From CAVRXT01 sp049644285 (lineage in GTDB: Bacteria > Acidobacteriota > Terriglobia > Acidiferrales > UBA7541), in contig JBARRP010000121.1 in the NCBI GenBank assembly GCA_049644285.1, forward strand, positions 1 through 64,000: a stretch of 64,000 bases of DNA, written 5' to 3'. Position 1 is the stretch's first letter; each line of letters begins with the position of its first letter. Below the pieces are notes generated by a model. That model was not told the DNA's origin. It did no database searches and saw only the letters and a list, made by a program, of their open reading frames with translations. Made by a program: the position numbers and the translations under genes. Shown piece by piece: positions 18,092 to 27,920 of this stretch.

Positions 18092-21019
18092 ATGATCCGA
18101 TATGATTCGGAATTCCGTTCATTCTGTGCACGATGCGCTGCGATTGGAGTCGCGGTCGCATTTCTGATTCTACTGCACACGTCCAAGGCAGAAGCTCAAG
18201 CTTCGAAAATCGGAGCGACGCTTGAGGTCACTGTGACCGACAGCACTGGCGCCGTTATGCCTCGAGTAGAAGTCACACTGCGCAACACCTCGACAAACCA
18301 AACCCGGACTGTCCTAACCAATGAGCAAGGCTTTTCCCGCGCCGAGCAGTTCGCTGTCGGCATGTATGCGGTACGCGCCGAGCATCCCGGGTTTGCGCCG
18401 TACCGGCACACGGGTGTTGCACTAAGTCTTGGGCAGACCGTTCATCTCGACATCGTACTCACTCCCGCGTCGGAATCCCAAGAAGTCACAGTGAGCGCAC
18501 AACCGTCCGCTCTAGATCCCTCACAAACTTCGGTCGTTTCCTCTGTGGACCAGGAGAGGATCGAGGAGCTGCCGGTGCGAAGTCGCAACTACCTGGACTT
18601 CGTTCTGCTTGCGCCCGCTGTCTCCGCCTCGCCTGTATCAGCGCCCGCAACCGGCGCGACGCCCCTCACCGGCAGCGGATTCACCTTCGGCGGCCTGCGC
18701 GCTCGGAGCAATAATGTTTCGATCGATGGCCTAGACAACAACGACGAGTACACGGGTTCGAGCCGGACCGAGCTATCCCCCGAAATCGTTCAGGAATTTC
18801 AGGTCGTCACGACCGGCCTATCGGCGGAATCCGGCGGAGCGTCTGGAGGCTCAATCAACGTCATCACGCGCTCCGGCACCAACCGAGTTCACGGCGATGC
18901 CTTCATATTCGCGCAAGACGGCGCGCTGAATGCGCGGGAACCGTTCGAAATCGAGCCCGGCAAGCCATCCTTTCGGCGCTTCCGCGCCGGCTTTGCCCTC
19001 GGTGGACCGTTCGTCAAGAACCGAACCTTCTACTATGCGGCTGCGGAACAGGAGCACAATCGTGGGCAGATCGGCTCGGATATTGACCCCGCGGTCGCGT
19101 CAACGATAAACGCGCTCCTCTTGACGGGAGCATTCCCTAGACTGGCGACGCGGCAAATTACCGTCGGTTTTTCTCCCATCGCTCGCGCCGAGACGGAAGC
19201 TGCATTCAAGCTCGATCACCAACTCACGAAGCGCACTGCGCTGATGCTGCGCTACGCTTTCACGAACAACAAAGAGCCAGGCGACGCGTTCAACACCGGC
19301 GGTTTAATCGACGCCAGCGCCCGCGGCAGCAGTTTCACCAGCGACAACGCTCTTTCCGGCTCCCTCACTACCGTCTTCGGGTCAGAAGCGGTCAGCGATT
19401 TCCGGTTCCAGGCAGCCACGCGTCATGCCGTCCTGCGTACGAATGCGCCATTCGGGCCGGAGATTGACATCGCGGGACTGGTTACTTTCGGCCGGTCCTA
19501 CACAGGGACAAGTGAGCGTCGCGAAAATCATTATCAAGCGGACTACACGTATACACGCGCACGGGGCAAACACCTGTGGAAACTAGGCGGAACCGTGAAT
19601 CGCGTCAGGCTGCGGGCCGACCTGCCCGACGGATTCGACGGCGTGTATCACTTCCGTAATCTCGCGGATTTTCTGGCGGGACGCCCCGACCAGCTTCGCC
19701 AGGCTTTCGGGAACCCCAACGTGGACTTCCCGGTGACGAGTTTTGGCGTATTCGTGCAGGATCATTGGTCGCTTACACGCCAACTTACGGTGGACCTGGG
19801 TCTGCGATTCGACTTCGAGCGCCTGCCGGCGGGGTTCAATCAAGACACGAATAACATCAGCCCGCGAATTGGCTTGGCCTGGAGCCCGTCCCCCAAGTGG
19901 GTGTTCCGTGCCGGGTACGGCATATTCTTCGATCGCTATGTTCTGGCCAACTTAACCCGAGCCATCGAAAAGAATGGTTCGCGGGCATTCGAGCAGGTAG
20001 CAGATGGGGACGCAGCAACAAGCATCTTCGCAGCCGCCGGAGGTGGCCGTCTTACCGCCCCGACGCCGGGAATTGCGCCATCCATCTTTCGTCCCGATCC
20101 GCGCATGGCCACGCCCTACAGCCAGCAAGCCAGCGCCGGCGCGGAATATCTGCTCGCGAAAAATCTTACGCTCCGCGCCGATTATTTGTTCGTCCGCGGC
20201 CTCAAGCTGCCTCGAACACTCAACATCAATTTGTTGCCGCCCGTTGTCCTGACGCGTGTAAAAGCCCCCGGTCTTGGTATTCCAAATCCAAGTCCGCAGC
20301 AGATCGGACGCCCAGTCTTTGCGCCGCGGCGGCTCAACACGCAGTTTGACAGCGTCAATGAGCTGCAAGGCTCGGCGGCTTCAACCTATACCGGCGCTTC
20401 ACTCACACTCAGCCGCCGGATGAACGAAGAGCTGGAATTCTCAGCCAGCTACACGCTTTCGAAGACGTTTGACGATGCCTCGGACTTCGACGAGCAGCCC
20501 GAAAACCCCTTCAATCTCACCGCGGAGAGTGCAGTCTCGCGCCAACATCAGCAGCAACGTTTTGTGTTCAACGCGCTTTGGGACTTGCCTATCAGCGATG
20601 AAGACAAAGGCGGAAAGTCAGACAAGAGCACCGGCTGGCTCACGCGAACCCTCAGCCATGTTGAGATTGCACCGATTTTCACGGCGGAAAGTGGGCGGCC
20701 AGTGGACCCATTAACCGGGCTCGACTCGAATCGAACTCACGCCTTTCCGCTGTCGGCCAGGCCGCTCGACTTCGGAAGAGACTCGCTCCGCACACCTGGA
20801 AGCGTCAGAATGGACTTCCGCGTTCTGAAGTACTTTCCATTTGGCGAGTCGAGACGCCTGGATGTGGTGGCGGAATTCTTCAACCTCTTCAACCGTTCCA
20901 ACGTCGCACAAATCAACCCAGTGTTCGGCTCGAACTTGACGCCAATACCGGGGTTTGGGCGGCCGATCGACGGAACCGGCGCCCGCCAAATACAGTTCTC
21001 TTTGGATTTCGAGTTCTGA
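18092..21019 (+). CDS. Oar-like TonB-dependent receptor 3
   Basis: At 975 residues this is the shortest of the four receptors. It has an export signal ending near SKAEAQA and a carboxypeptidase-regulatory domain (LEVTVTDSTGAVMPRVEVTL). The plug-like part shows IEELPVRSRNYLDFVLLAP, VSIDGLDNNDEYTGSS and VQEFQVVTTGLSAESG, and the barrel ends in FSLDFEF. AGGAAC before the ATG supports the start. It is preceded by the small membrane-protein gene. The barrel has fewer insertions than receptors 1 and 2, and the substrate is unknown. Confidence 0.9.
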   Translation: MIRYDSEFRSFCARCAAIGVAVAFLILLHTSKAEAQASKIGATLEVTVTDSTGAVMPRVEVTLRNTSTNQTRTVLTNEQGFSRAEQFAVGMYAVRAEHPGFAPYRHTGVALSLGQTVHLDIVLTPASESQEVTVSAQPSALDPSQTSVVSSVDQERIEELPVRSRNYLDFVLLAPAVSASPVSAPATGATPLTGSGFTFGGLRARSNNVSIDGLDNNDEYTGSSRTELSPEIVQEFQVVTTGLSAESGGASGGSINVITRSGTNRVHGDAFIFAQDGALNAREPFEIEPGKPSFRRFRAGFALGGPFVKNRTFYYAAAEQEHNRGQIGSDIDPAVASTINALLLTGAFPRLATRQITVGFSPIARAETEAAFKLDHQLTKRTALMLRYAFTNNKEPGDAFNTGGLIDASARGSSFTSDNALSGSLTTVFGSEAVSDFRFQAATRHAVLRTNAPFGPEIDIAGLVTFGRSYTGTSERRENHYQADYTYTRARGKHLWKLGGTVNRVRLRADLPDGFDGVYHFRNLADFLAGRPDQLRQAFGNPNVDFPVTSFGVFVQDHWSLTRQLTVDLGLRFDFERLPAGFNQDTNNISPRIGLAWSPSPKWVFRAGYGIFFDRYVLANLTRAIEKNGSRAFEQVADGDAATSIFAAAGGGRLTAPTPGIAPSIFRPDPRMATPYSQQASAGAEYLLAKNLTLRADYLFVRGLKLPRTLNINLLPPVVLTRVKAPGLGIPNPSPQQIGRPVFAPRRLNTQFDSVNELQGSAASTYTGASLTLSRRMNEELEFSASYTLSKTFDDASDFDEQPENPFNLTAESAVSRQHQQQRFVFNALWDLPISDEDKGGKSDKSTGWLTRTLSHVEIAPIFTAESGRPVDPLTGLDSNRTHAFPLSARPLDFGRDSLRTPGSVRMDFRVLKYFPFGESRRLDVVAEFFNLFNRSNVAQINPVFGSNLTPIPGFGRPIDGTGARQIQFSLDFEF

Positions 21020-21040
21020 ATGCGAAGGCTCGGCAGTCAC

Positions 21041-21207
21041 TCAACGCTGCACTTCGTAAACTTGCAGCGCCAGCTTCGCGTCAGGATTGCCCTTCCCGGA
21101 CACCGCGACGTAGAGTCGATCGCCGGAATCGCCTGCGAACAAATCCTCAACGGTTCCCGCATGAGTCTTCTTTGCCGTCAGTCTATGAAAAGTGCCTGAA
21201 AAACCGC
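21041..21207 (-). pseudogene. 3' remnant of a lost secreted-protein gene
   Basis: On the minus strand an open frame of about 55 codons ends in TGA at 21043-21041 and reads protein-like (GTFHRLTAKKTHAGTVEDLF, then RLYVAVSGKGNP, ending LQVYEVQR). It has no start codon and begins abruptly at the 3' end of the nine-heme cytochrome gene. The codon usage is normal for the region. It looks like the C-terminal tail of a gene whose 5' part was lost when the cytochrome gene came to lie beside it. The parent family was not identified. Confidence 0.5.
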
Positions 21208-21215
21208 GTACGTCA

Positions 21216-22862
21216 TTACTGCGACACCCGCCAAGGCGACGTGGTCTGCCAGCCCCGCAGCTCGGTCACCGCCCACTGCGTCGACTTGTCGTTATGACAT
21301 GAGTTGCAGGGATTCGGAATGCCGAATTGTTCGGTCAACTTGGGAGAGATGAACATGAACGTGTGAGCGCGCACTTTGACGTCGGCCAAGGTCGTTTCGA
21401 TCTTCGGCATGTGGCAGGCTACGCACTGGCTTCCTGGGGTTCCGTCTTTATGATGAGTGTGCTCCTCAAGGGTAGCGGTGCGCGGCCCGTTCAGCGACAG
21501 GGGGCCGTGGCAGTCCAAACACAATTTGTCTACCGGCTTTCTAAGTTGCGCATTGTTGTCTGTGCCGTGCGCATCATGGCAGCTGAAGCAAGCGATTCCG
21601 CGCCGGTACATAACACTCTGCACAAAGTCGTTCCCCTGCATCCGATTCTTATGCGCCGTGCCGTCCGGAAAATGCGTGAAGGTCGCTTCACCTAGTTTGT
21701 GGTCCTCGAGCTGCCAGAAATCCTTCAGGTTGAGCCCCGCCCGATAGCCGACCGGCCAGTCGTAATACTTCCCTTCGATCGGACTGGTCAGCGGGCGTCC
21801 TTGTGAATGACATTGAATACAAGCGTCGCTGGCGTGAACGTAGTCCATCCGCGCCGGATTCAGAACGTTGCCGCGCGAGGGACGCTCAATGTGCTCGCTG
21901 CCCGGACCATGGCAGCGCTCGCAGCCCACGTTCCACTCAACCACCGTTTTCGTGTGGATATTGTAGTCAACTGAATGGCAACCATCGCACGTGGGGCCGG
22001 TTGGCCGCTTCATGTTGTCGGGAGGGTAGAACGCTGTCCACCAATCGGTCCCGTTCGCCACAAAATACGGGCGCCATACTCGATTCGTAACGTCCCACTG
22101 CGCCGGCTCCGGAAAATAGTCGTCACCGATTTTTGTGAAGTAGCGCTGCTTCCAGATGCTCCCGTAAACCAGTGCAACCTGATCCTTCGTAAACTTAGTC
22201 AGGGGGTTTGTGGAGAGATTGGGGATGATGGCCTCAGGATGCTCTCGCGGATCGCGCACGACATTGGCCATCGGCGTCTTCTTCCAACGCTTATAGATCT
22301 CCGCGTGGCATTTCTCGCAGGCCTGCGAGCCCACATAGTGCGCCGAGTCTGCGGTTCTATTCTGCTGGGCTTTCTCTTCGATTGTCAGTGGGCGCAGGCT
22401 GCGGATGAAGAGAACGAGTTTCCAACTGTCATCATCCAACTCCTCGTGCGGATTGCCCCAGGCAGGCATCGCTGTCAACCGCACCCCGCTCTCGATGATG
22501 TAATGGATTTCGCCATCCGTCAGATTCTGCGTTTTGGGCAAACGCAGATCAGGCACCTTGGGATACAGATTTCGGCCGATCTTCGTCTGTCCGCTGCCAT
22601 CGTAGCCATGACAAATGGCGCAGCGGTCCGTGAAGTGTTCCCGAGCTTCTTTCAGGGTCTCCGGGGTGGCCGTCCATAGATTCTTCTCGTTCCGAGCGCG
22701 CCTCGGGATCGACAGATTCCGCATTGTTCGAGCAAGGACTTTCTCTAATGAAGAAGGTTCCGCAGCCGCGCTGAAACCTCGACGAATCAAGACGGCCCCG
22801 TATATGGCTGCAAGGAGCGCAATCCCGAAAAGGACCACAAGAAATGCTTTCCCGCTTTTCAT
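21216..22862 (-). CDS. Nine-heme c-type cytochrome
   Basis: The 548-residue protein begins with a membrane anchor or signal segment (AFLVVLFGIALLAAIYGAVL). It contains nine CxxCH heme-binding motifs: CAICH 81, CEKCH 182, CDGCH 292, CERCH 314, CIQCH 348, CFSCH 425, CLDCH 448, CVACH 480 and CNSCH 519. The first sits in a mono-heme class-I-like domain (axial Met candidate in TAMPAWG). The other eight form a multiheme domain of the cytochrome c-554/NapC-NrfB-like kind. It should carry electrons in the periplasm or at the outer membrane. It follows receptor 4 by 62 bp on the same strand, suggesting cotranscription. Fusion of a mono-heme and an octaheme module is notable. Confidence 0.9.
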   Translation of the reverse strand: MKSGKAFLVVLFGIALLAAIYGAVLIRRGFSAAAEPSSLEKVLARTMRNLSIPRRARNEKNLWTATPETLKEAREHFTDRCAICHGYDGSGQTKIGRNLYPKVPDLRLPKTQNLTDGEIHYIIESGVRLTAMPAWGNPHEELDDDSWKLVLFIRSLRPLTIEEKAQQNRTADSAHYVGSQACEKCHAEIYKRWKKTPMANVVRDPREHPEAIIPNLSTNPLTKFTKDQVALVYGSIWKQRYFTKIGDDYFPEPAQWDVTNRVWRPYFVANGTDWWTAFYPPDNMKRPTGPTCDGCHSVDYNIHTKTVVEWNVGCERCHGPGSEHIERPSRGNVLNPARMDYVHASDACIQCHSQGRPLTSPIEGKYYDWPVGYRAGLNLKDFWQLEDHKLGEATFTHFPDGTAHKNRMQGNDFVQSVMYRRGIACFSCHDAHGTDNNAQLRKPVDKLCLDCHGPLSLNGPRTATLEEHTHHKDGTPGSQCVACHMPKIETTLADVKVRAHTFMFISPKLTEQFGIPNPCNSCHNDKSTQWAVTELRGWQTTSPWRVSQ

Positions 22863-22924
22863 GCCTATTTCTCGCCTGCTGAGAACCCTCGCATAAACTG
22901 TCGCAGCACGTTCCGCGTTTCGAT

Positions 22925-25900
22925 TTACCAGATGAACTTCAGCGCAAACTGAATTTGACGCGACGTGGTTTGTGTGGACGTGAGGAGTCCCGCGCTCGAA
23001 ACGGGTTGCCGGTTTTGGTCGAAGACCGCAAGATTGTCGGTCGGCGAGGCAAAATTCGTATGGTTCAGAATGTTGAACAACTCCGCCCGAAACTGGACGT
23101 TAAAGTTCTCGGAGATGCGCCGGACATGGTTGTTCTTGAAGACGGAGAAGTCCAGCTTCGAAAGCCCCGGACCAATAAGGGTATTGCGGCCCAAATTCCC
23201 CCACCGATTACCCGGGATCGGGAAAGCAAGGCACTGAGTTTTGATGTAGTGGTTAAAGTCTCCGGGGCTGGTCAACGTGCGGCAGCCCGGGCCCCCGACT
23301 CGGTCCGGCGGCTCGCTCGTCTCATCCAATTTCATCCTGACGGGGTCCCCGCCGAGAATCGGTGTAAAGGGTTGCCCACTGCTTGCTTTGTAGAGACCGC
23401 CCAGCTGCCACCCGCTCAGCGCCCAGTTCGGGAGCCTCGAACTCCTCGCCGGACTCGGCATCTCCCAGGTAAAACTCAGTACGAAGTTCTGAGCGACGTC
23501 GAAGTCTGAGAGGCCGCGCGAAGTTCGCTGGTCGAAGAAGAGCTGGTTAAACAGTCCGTTCGGAAAAGCGTCGTCGGCTTCAGTGGCCGAGAGCGTGTCA
23601 ATGCTCTTCCCCCAAGTGTAAGCAGCATGGAACTCGAAGCCGTGGCTCACACGTTTCGCGACATCCACCTGTAGCGCGTCGTAGAACGAACTCGCTTGCC
23701 ATAGAGTGGCATCGATGCGGCCAAAATTGGGGTTCAGCGTCCGGCTGGTTGATGCGGGTGGAAAGACGTAACCGGCAGCGGTAAGCGTGGGAAGCACCAT
23801 GTCGATGTTGTCCACCCGGTAGGGCAGGTGGACGCCCCTCGATCCGACATAGCCGACGGTGAGGGCCAGCGTTGACGACAGCTCGCGTGCCACGCTCAGG
23901 TTCCATTGCATTACGTAATTGCGCTTGGGATTGTGCTCCACGTAGGTGGCAAGAGCGAAAGTCGATTGGGCGCCAAATTGTTTAAAGGCGCCTGTCGGAA
24001 ACGAGCCTGGAGGGAGAACATTTGCGTATATCGATTGCACAAATGGCACCGCCCGCTGAAATGAGAGATTAAATTCGTACGGCAGCGGCAGCACATCGAA
24101 AAGGCCGAATCCCCCGCGGATTAGAGTTTTGCCGGCGCGTGGATTCCAGGCAAAGCCCAGGCGCGGCTCGAAATTTCGCAGCGTAGGGTTCAGGAAAAAA
24201 GGCGATCCCACCCGTGGCTGAGCGTCAGTCAGGTTGCGGAGGTTGGAAATCCGGTTATGCGCCTCGGTCGGCACTGTCACCATCTCGTAGCGCAAGCCGG
24301 CGTTGAAAGTCAGGTTCTTTTGCAGCCGGATATCATCCTGCACATAGGCGCCAAAAAGTGTCTCGCGCAATCCAACGTCCGGTACAAAAGGCGTGCGAGT
24401 TCCTTGAAAAACCAGCGGCTGATTGGTGAGAAAATGCGACAACGAGTCGAAGCGGAAAACTCCGCTTGTATTGCCGAACGTCAACTCGTTGTCCTGCATC
24501 CGCTCGACGACGCCACCGAACTTCAGAACATGCATTCCCCGCTTGAGGAAGACGTCGTCGCCCTCCTGAAAAGAGTTCCAGAAAACGAACCTGCTGGAGG
24601 AAAGAGGTCCCTGTGCGGTCGGGGCACCCAAGAAGCTGGTGAGTCCGGGCACAGCCTGTACTGAACCAGCAAATTCTCCGGGTTCGAACGAAAAGGAAGG
24701 ATCGAGCATCAGAGGGTTCAGCACCTTGGAGACGCCTCCAACAATCCCTACGGCGCGGCCGAAACCGAATCGAGCCGCATTGAGCAAGTTCGGGCTGAAG
24801 ATGTGCTGCTCGTGAAGCGTGACCACTTGACGCCGCGATACGATGTTGGAAAGCAGTTCGTCAAAAGCGTCGGGCTGTACGGTCTTGGAGCTGTCGCGCA
24901 TGTAGGTGCCCGAAAGGGTGTCCTTTTCTGAAAACTTGCGATCCACTCGGGCGGTGAAATAATTTTCGTTGGTAACCTGCTGGCCGGCGAAGGTGAAGAT
25001 TCCGGTATCGCCGGCTCCGAGCAACCGCCCGTTGGGCGACGGGTAAAAAGCCGCAAGAAACCGCGCTACCGCCGGATCTACCTTCACCGTTCCGGTGGAG
25101 AGTTGCCCGTTGCGCGCTGCCACCGAGGGCACGGTATCCACCGTGGTCACTCCCAGCGACTGACGCAACCCTTCAAAGTCTCCAAAAATGAACGTTCGAT
25201 CTTTTTGGATTGGGGCTCCCGCCGAGCCCCCGAACTGATTGCGCTTGAAAGGTGGAATTCTGCCGTCAAAAAAGTTTCGCGCATCCAGAGCGCTGTTGCG
25301 AAGAAACTCATATACATCGCCGTGGAACGCGTTGGTTCCCGAACGGGTCACCGCGTTGATGATTCCACCCGAAGTCCGCCCGTACTCCGCTGGATAATTG
25401 CTTCCTAAGACGGACACCTGGTCAACAGCGTCGACACCCAGATTGTCGCCCAGCACACTGCCGGGAGCGCCGTTCGAATAATCGTTGATGCTGATCCCAT
25501 CCAGACGGTAACTGTTCTGATCGGGCCGCGCCCCCGAAATGCTTATGGCCGCTCCAAATCCGCGATCAGCCCCGCCGCTGGCACTGCCTGTCTGAATACC
25601 GGTCACCCCAGCCTGCAAGGTTGCCAGCTGCGCCCAATCGCGTCCATTCAGCGGCGTGTTGCGAACCGTGGAGGCGTTGACACTTCCACCGACGCCAGCC
25701 GAAGTCTGACTTGCAGGTGCGACCGGCGCCGCTATTCTTACCACCTTCTCTGGATCACCCGCTTGCATCACCACGTTCAGGACACGCTCAGCTCCCGCCG
25801 CCACGCTAATCGCCGTCCACAACTCGGTAACAAACCCTGGAGCCGAAACCGTCATTTCGTAGGTTCCCAGCCGCAAGTCAGGGATACTATAGAAGCCCTC

Positions 25901-26146
25901 CACGTCGGTCACGGCCGTCCTGACCACACCTGTACTCACATCTCTTAGAGAGATATGAACGCCCGCTATTGCGCCGCCAGACTCGCTACTCACCGTTCCA
26001 GTAATCGACCCGCCAGCCGCTTGCGCTTTGATTGCCGTGGGCACCACATGGGCCAGAAGTAGCCACATTGAGGCCGCAACTCCCATTGGGCGTAAGAAGC
26101 GATTAGTCAACGGAACTGATGGAATCAGCACAGGCGGTGCTTCCAT
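22925..26146 (-). CDS. Oar-like TonB-dependent receptor 4
   Basis: The receptor has about 1073 residues: signal peptide (GVAASMWLLLAHVVPTAIKA), carboxypeptidase-regulatory domain (GSITGTVSSESGGAIAGV, FYSIPDLRLGTYEMTV), a plug-like part (NTPLNGRDWAQLATLQAGV, YRLDGISINDYSNGAPGS) and a barrel ending QFALKFIW. The C-terminal residue is Trp rather than Phe, still aromatic as barrel assembly requires. The start is uncertain: ATG 26146 or an upstream ATG at 26191, neither with a strong Shine-Dalgarno. It lies between a YncE-type propeller gene and the nine-heme cytochrome gene on one strand. Confidence 0.88.
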   Translation of the reverse strand: MEAPPVLIPSVPLTNRFLRPMGVAASMWLLLAHVVPTAIKAQAAGGSITGTVSSESGGAIAGVHISLRDVSTGVVRTAVTDVEGFYSIPDLRLGTYEMTVSAPGFVTELWTAISVAAGAERVLNVVMQAGDPEKVVRIAAPVAPASQTSAGVGGSVNASTVRNTPLNGRDWAQLATLQAGVTGIQTGSASGGADRGFGAAISISGARPDQNSYRLDGISINDYSNGAPGSVLGDNLGVDAVDQVSVLGSNYPAEYGRTSGGIINAVTRSGTNAFHGDVYEFLRNSALDARNFFDGRIPPFKRNQFGGSAGAPIQKDRTFIFGDFEGLRQSLGVTTVDTVPSVAARNGQLSTGTVKVDPAVARFLAAFYPSPNGRLLGAGDTGIFTFAGQQVTNENYFTARVDRKFSEKDTLSGTYMRDSSKTVQPDAFDELLSNIVSRRQVVTLHEQHIFSPNLLNAARFGFGRAVGIVGGVSKVLNPLMLDPSFSFEPGEFAGSVQAVPGLTSFLGAPTAQGPLSSSRFVFWNSFQEGDDVFLKRGMHVLKFGGVVERMQDNELTFGNTSGVFRFDSLSHFLTNQPLVFQGTRTPFVPDVGLRETLFGAYVQDDIRLQKNLTFNAGLRYEMVTVPTEAHNRISNLRNLTDAQPRVGSPFFLNPTLRNFEPRLGFAWNPRAGKTLIRGGFGLFDVLPLPYEFNLSFQRAVPFVQSIYANVLPPGSFPTGAFKQFGAQSTFALATYVEHNPKRNYVMQWNLSVARELSSTLALTVGYVGSRGVHLPYRVDNIDMVLPTLTAAGYVFPPASTSRTLNPNFGRIDATLWQASSFYDALQVDVAKRVSHGFEFHAAYTWGKSIDTLSATEADDAFPNGLFNQLFFDQRTSRGLSDFDVAQNFVLSFTWEMPSPARSSRLPNWALSGWQLGGLYKASSGQPFTPILGGDPVRMKLDETSEPPDRVGGPGCRTLTSPGDFNHYIKTQCLAFPIPGNRWGNLGRNTLIGPGLSKLDFSVFKNNHVRRISENFNVQFRAELFNILNHTNFASPTDNLAVFDQNRQPVSSAGLLTSTQTTSRQIQFALKFIW

Positions 26147-26251
26147 TTGACGTGACGCCCGGCCAGGGATCGAACCCTCGATAGCGTGCATACGCGTCTT
26201 TTGTACAGGCCTACCATGAAAAATACCTGAATCTTTACTGGGACCGGACTC

Positions 26252-27295
26252 CTACCTGCCGACGACGAGGACGACGAACGTATCGGGCAGCACCTGCAGG
26301 TGCGTCGAGCCATGGCCGTGCCTTGCGGTGACGAGAAGGACGTTGTGCGTTTTCGTGTCCAAGGTCATGGTTCGAGCGCCCGCTTGCGTAGGAACATTGT
26401 CCACCACGCTGAATTGATCCGGTGAATCTTCGTGAATGACGGTGAGAGTTCCTGCCCCACCCGCCGAGGCGAAGGCATTCCCCGTATCAGGGTCGAAGAG
26501 GCTGGCATCCGTACCGGCGCCGGTGGGCAGTGCGGCGATCACTTTTCCGGTGTCTGCATCCATGACCACCATTCTCTGGTTGTCGCAAGCGGAAAAGAGA
26601 CGGCGGTTCTTCCGATCCATCGACAGCCCGGAAGGTCCCTCGCCGGGTGCGAGCGACCAGCGATGGAGTACTTCCAGCGTTTTCGCGTCGAACTCGAGAA
26701 TCTGGCTTTTATCCGTGATGTTGACGAAGATCTTGCCCTTGCCGTCGGCGACGACGAACTCCGGCTGGCCGTCAAGAGCTACGGTGCCGGCGACGGTGCC
26801 GTCAGCGGCGTTGATAGCGGTTGCATCGGCGCCGGCGCTGTTCATGATGAAGACGCGCTTCGTGACATCGTCGTACACGAAGGAGTCCGGGTCTTTCCCA
26901 GTCTTGACGGCTCCGATTTTTTCCAGGGTTTTCAGATCGACGATTATCGCGGCGCCCGCATCGCCGTTCATTGCGAAGCCCCGGCCGAGGTCGGGCACAG
27001 GCAACATGCCGGATGTGCCGGACAAACCGGTAATCTTGCCCACGACGGTGCCGGCATCCACGTCGACTACGTCGATGTGATCGGACCGGCCGATATAGAG
27101 ACGCCGCGCAGCGCTGTCCATGGTGACGTAGTCCCAACCTTCCGTGCCGCCGACGGTGATGGTTCTCACAACGTGATAACCGGATGAGCCGGGCGCGGCC
27201 GGAGTGGTCCGTGCGTATCCGGCGAGCAGAAGAGCAGCCACGAGACTGAGAGACGCGCCTGCGATCACTGCGGGGTTTCCGAAACGCATAGCCAT
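26252..27295 (-). CDS. Secreted YncE-type beta-propeller 3
   Basis: The 347-residue exported protein has a signal or lipoprotein-like N-terminus (AGASLSLVAALLLAGYA). Seven-bladed YncE/surface-layer-type propeller motifs follow, for example GWDYVTMDSAARRLYIGR, DHIDVVDVDAGTVVGKI, KTGKDPDSFVYDDVTKRVFI and PEFVVADGKGKIFVNI. Such propellers bind ligands or proteins in the periplasm; no catalytic residues are evident. AGGAAAGGGGG just before the ATG supports the start. It is the third paralogue in this cluster and lies directly upstream of receptor 4. Confidence 0.85.
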   Translation of the reverse strand: MAMRFGNPAVIAGASLSLVAALLLAGYARTTPAAPGSSGYHVVRTITVGGTEGWDYVTMDSAARRLYIGRSDHIDVVDVDAGTVVGKITGLSGTSGMLPVPDLGRGFAMNGDAGAAIIVDLKTLEKIGAVKTGKDPDSFVYDDVTKRVFIMNSAGADATAINAADGTVAGTVALDGQPEFVVADGKGKIFVNITDKSQILEFDAKTLEVLHRWSLAPGEGPSGLSMDRKNRRLFSACDNQRMVVMDADTGKVIAALPTGAGTDASLFDPDTGNAFASAGGAGTLTVIHEDSPDQFSVVDNVPTQAGARTMTLDTKTHNVLLVTARHGHGSTHLQVLPDTFVVLVVGR

Positions 27296-27396
27296 GCCCC
27301 CTTTCCTTTGTGAATTACGGTTGATACTAGCCTGCTAGATTTTGTCTCTCGGGATCTGAAAATCATGTGAAAAACCACACAGCGAGCAACCTCTGT

Positions 27397-27867
27397 TCAG
27401 CCGAAGTCCTTAACCGCTTCCTGCGGTTTATCCTGCTTCACTACGTCGCGGCAATACGCGTACAGGGCATCATAGACAATCCACTCTGCCGCATTGATTT
27501 CCTGATCGTTTCTGAGGCCCAGGTGCCGGAATCCCTCGGCAATGGCTTTCAACCCGGCGGCCTCCGGCTGGTGCCACAAAGTGTTGTCCGTGTCTGCGCC
27601 GTTGACGATCTTCCCTAAGAGGACCAGCGCGGGATCGTTCGTGAGTTTGCATTTTTTCAGGATCGCTTCGAAGGAACATTCCTTTCCGTGGTGACCCAGC
27701 TCAACGCCCGGAACATCGAATGGGACCGCTCCTAATCGTTGCGCCTCGGACATCACCTGTTCCACCGGCACGAAGTGAAACTCAGCATCTTGGTCCACAA
27801 ACTTCTTAATCAGCCACGGGCAGGCTACCCGATCCACCTTGACGTGCTCGCGCGTAATCCACTTCAT
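27397..27867 (-). CDS. Chromate-resistance (ChrB C-terminal) domain protein
   Basis: The 156-residue protein matches the C-terminal domain of ChrB in phrases I recognise: WITREHVKVDRVACPWLI, DAEFHFVPVEQV, GAVPFDVPGVELGHHGKECS and FEAILKKCKL. Full ChrB has an additional N-terminal domain and acts as a chromate-responsive regulator or resistance factor; stand-alone C-terminal domains are widespread and their function is not settled. There is no signal peptide, so this is the only cytoplasmic product in a cluster of exported proteins. It lies 54 bp after YncE-type propeller 2. No chrA-like transporter is in the window, so a true chromate role is uncertain. Confidence 0.8.
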   Translation of the reverse strand: MKWITREHVKVDRVACPWLIKKFVDQDAEFHFVPVEQVMSEAQRLGAVPFDVPGVELGHHGKECSFEAILKKCKLTNDPALVLLGKIVNGADTDNTLWHQPEAAGLKAIAEGFRHLGLRNDQEINAAEWIVYDALYAYCRDVVKQDKPQEAVKDFG

Positions 27868-27920
27868 GCTGACCCCGTTTCATGACCGTTGTCATCTCAA
27901 GGCCCAGGGGCTCTTGGGCG

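Noticed and set aside
26155..26185. tRNA T-arm-like sequence (GAGGGTTCGATCCCTGG on the minus strand)
   Set aside because: The T-stem does not pair correctly and no acceptor, D or anticodon arms are present; it lies at the 5' end of receptor 4.
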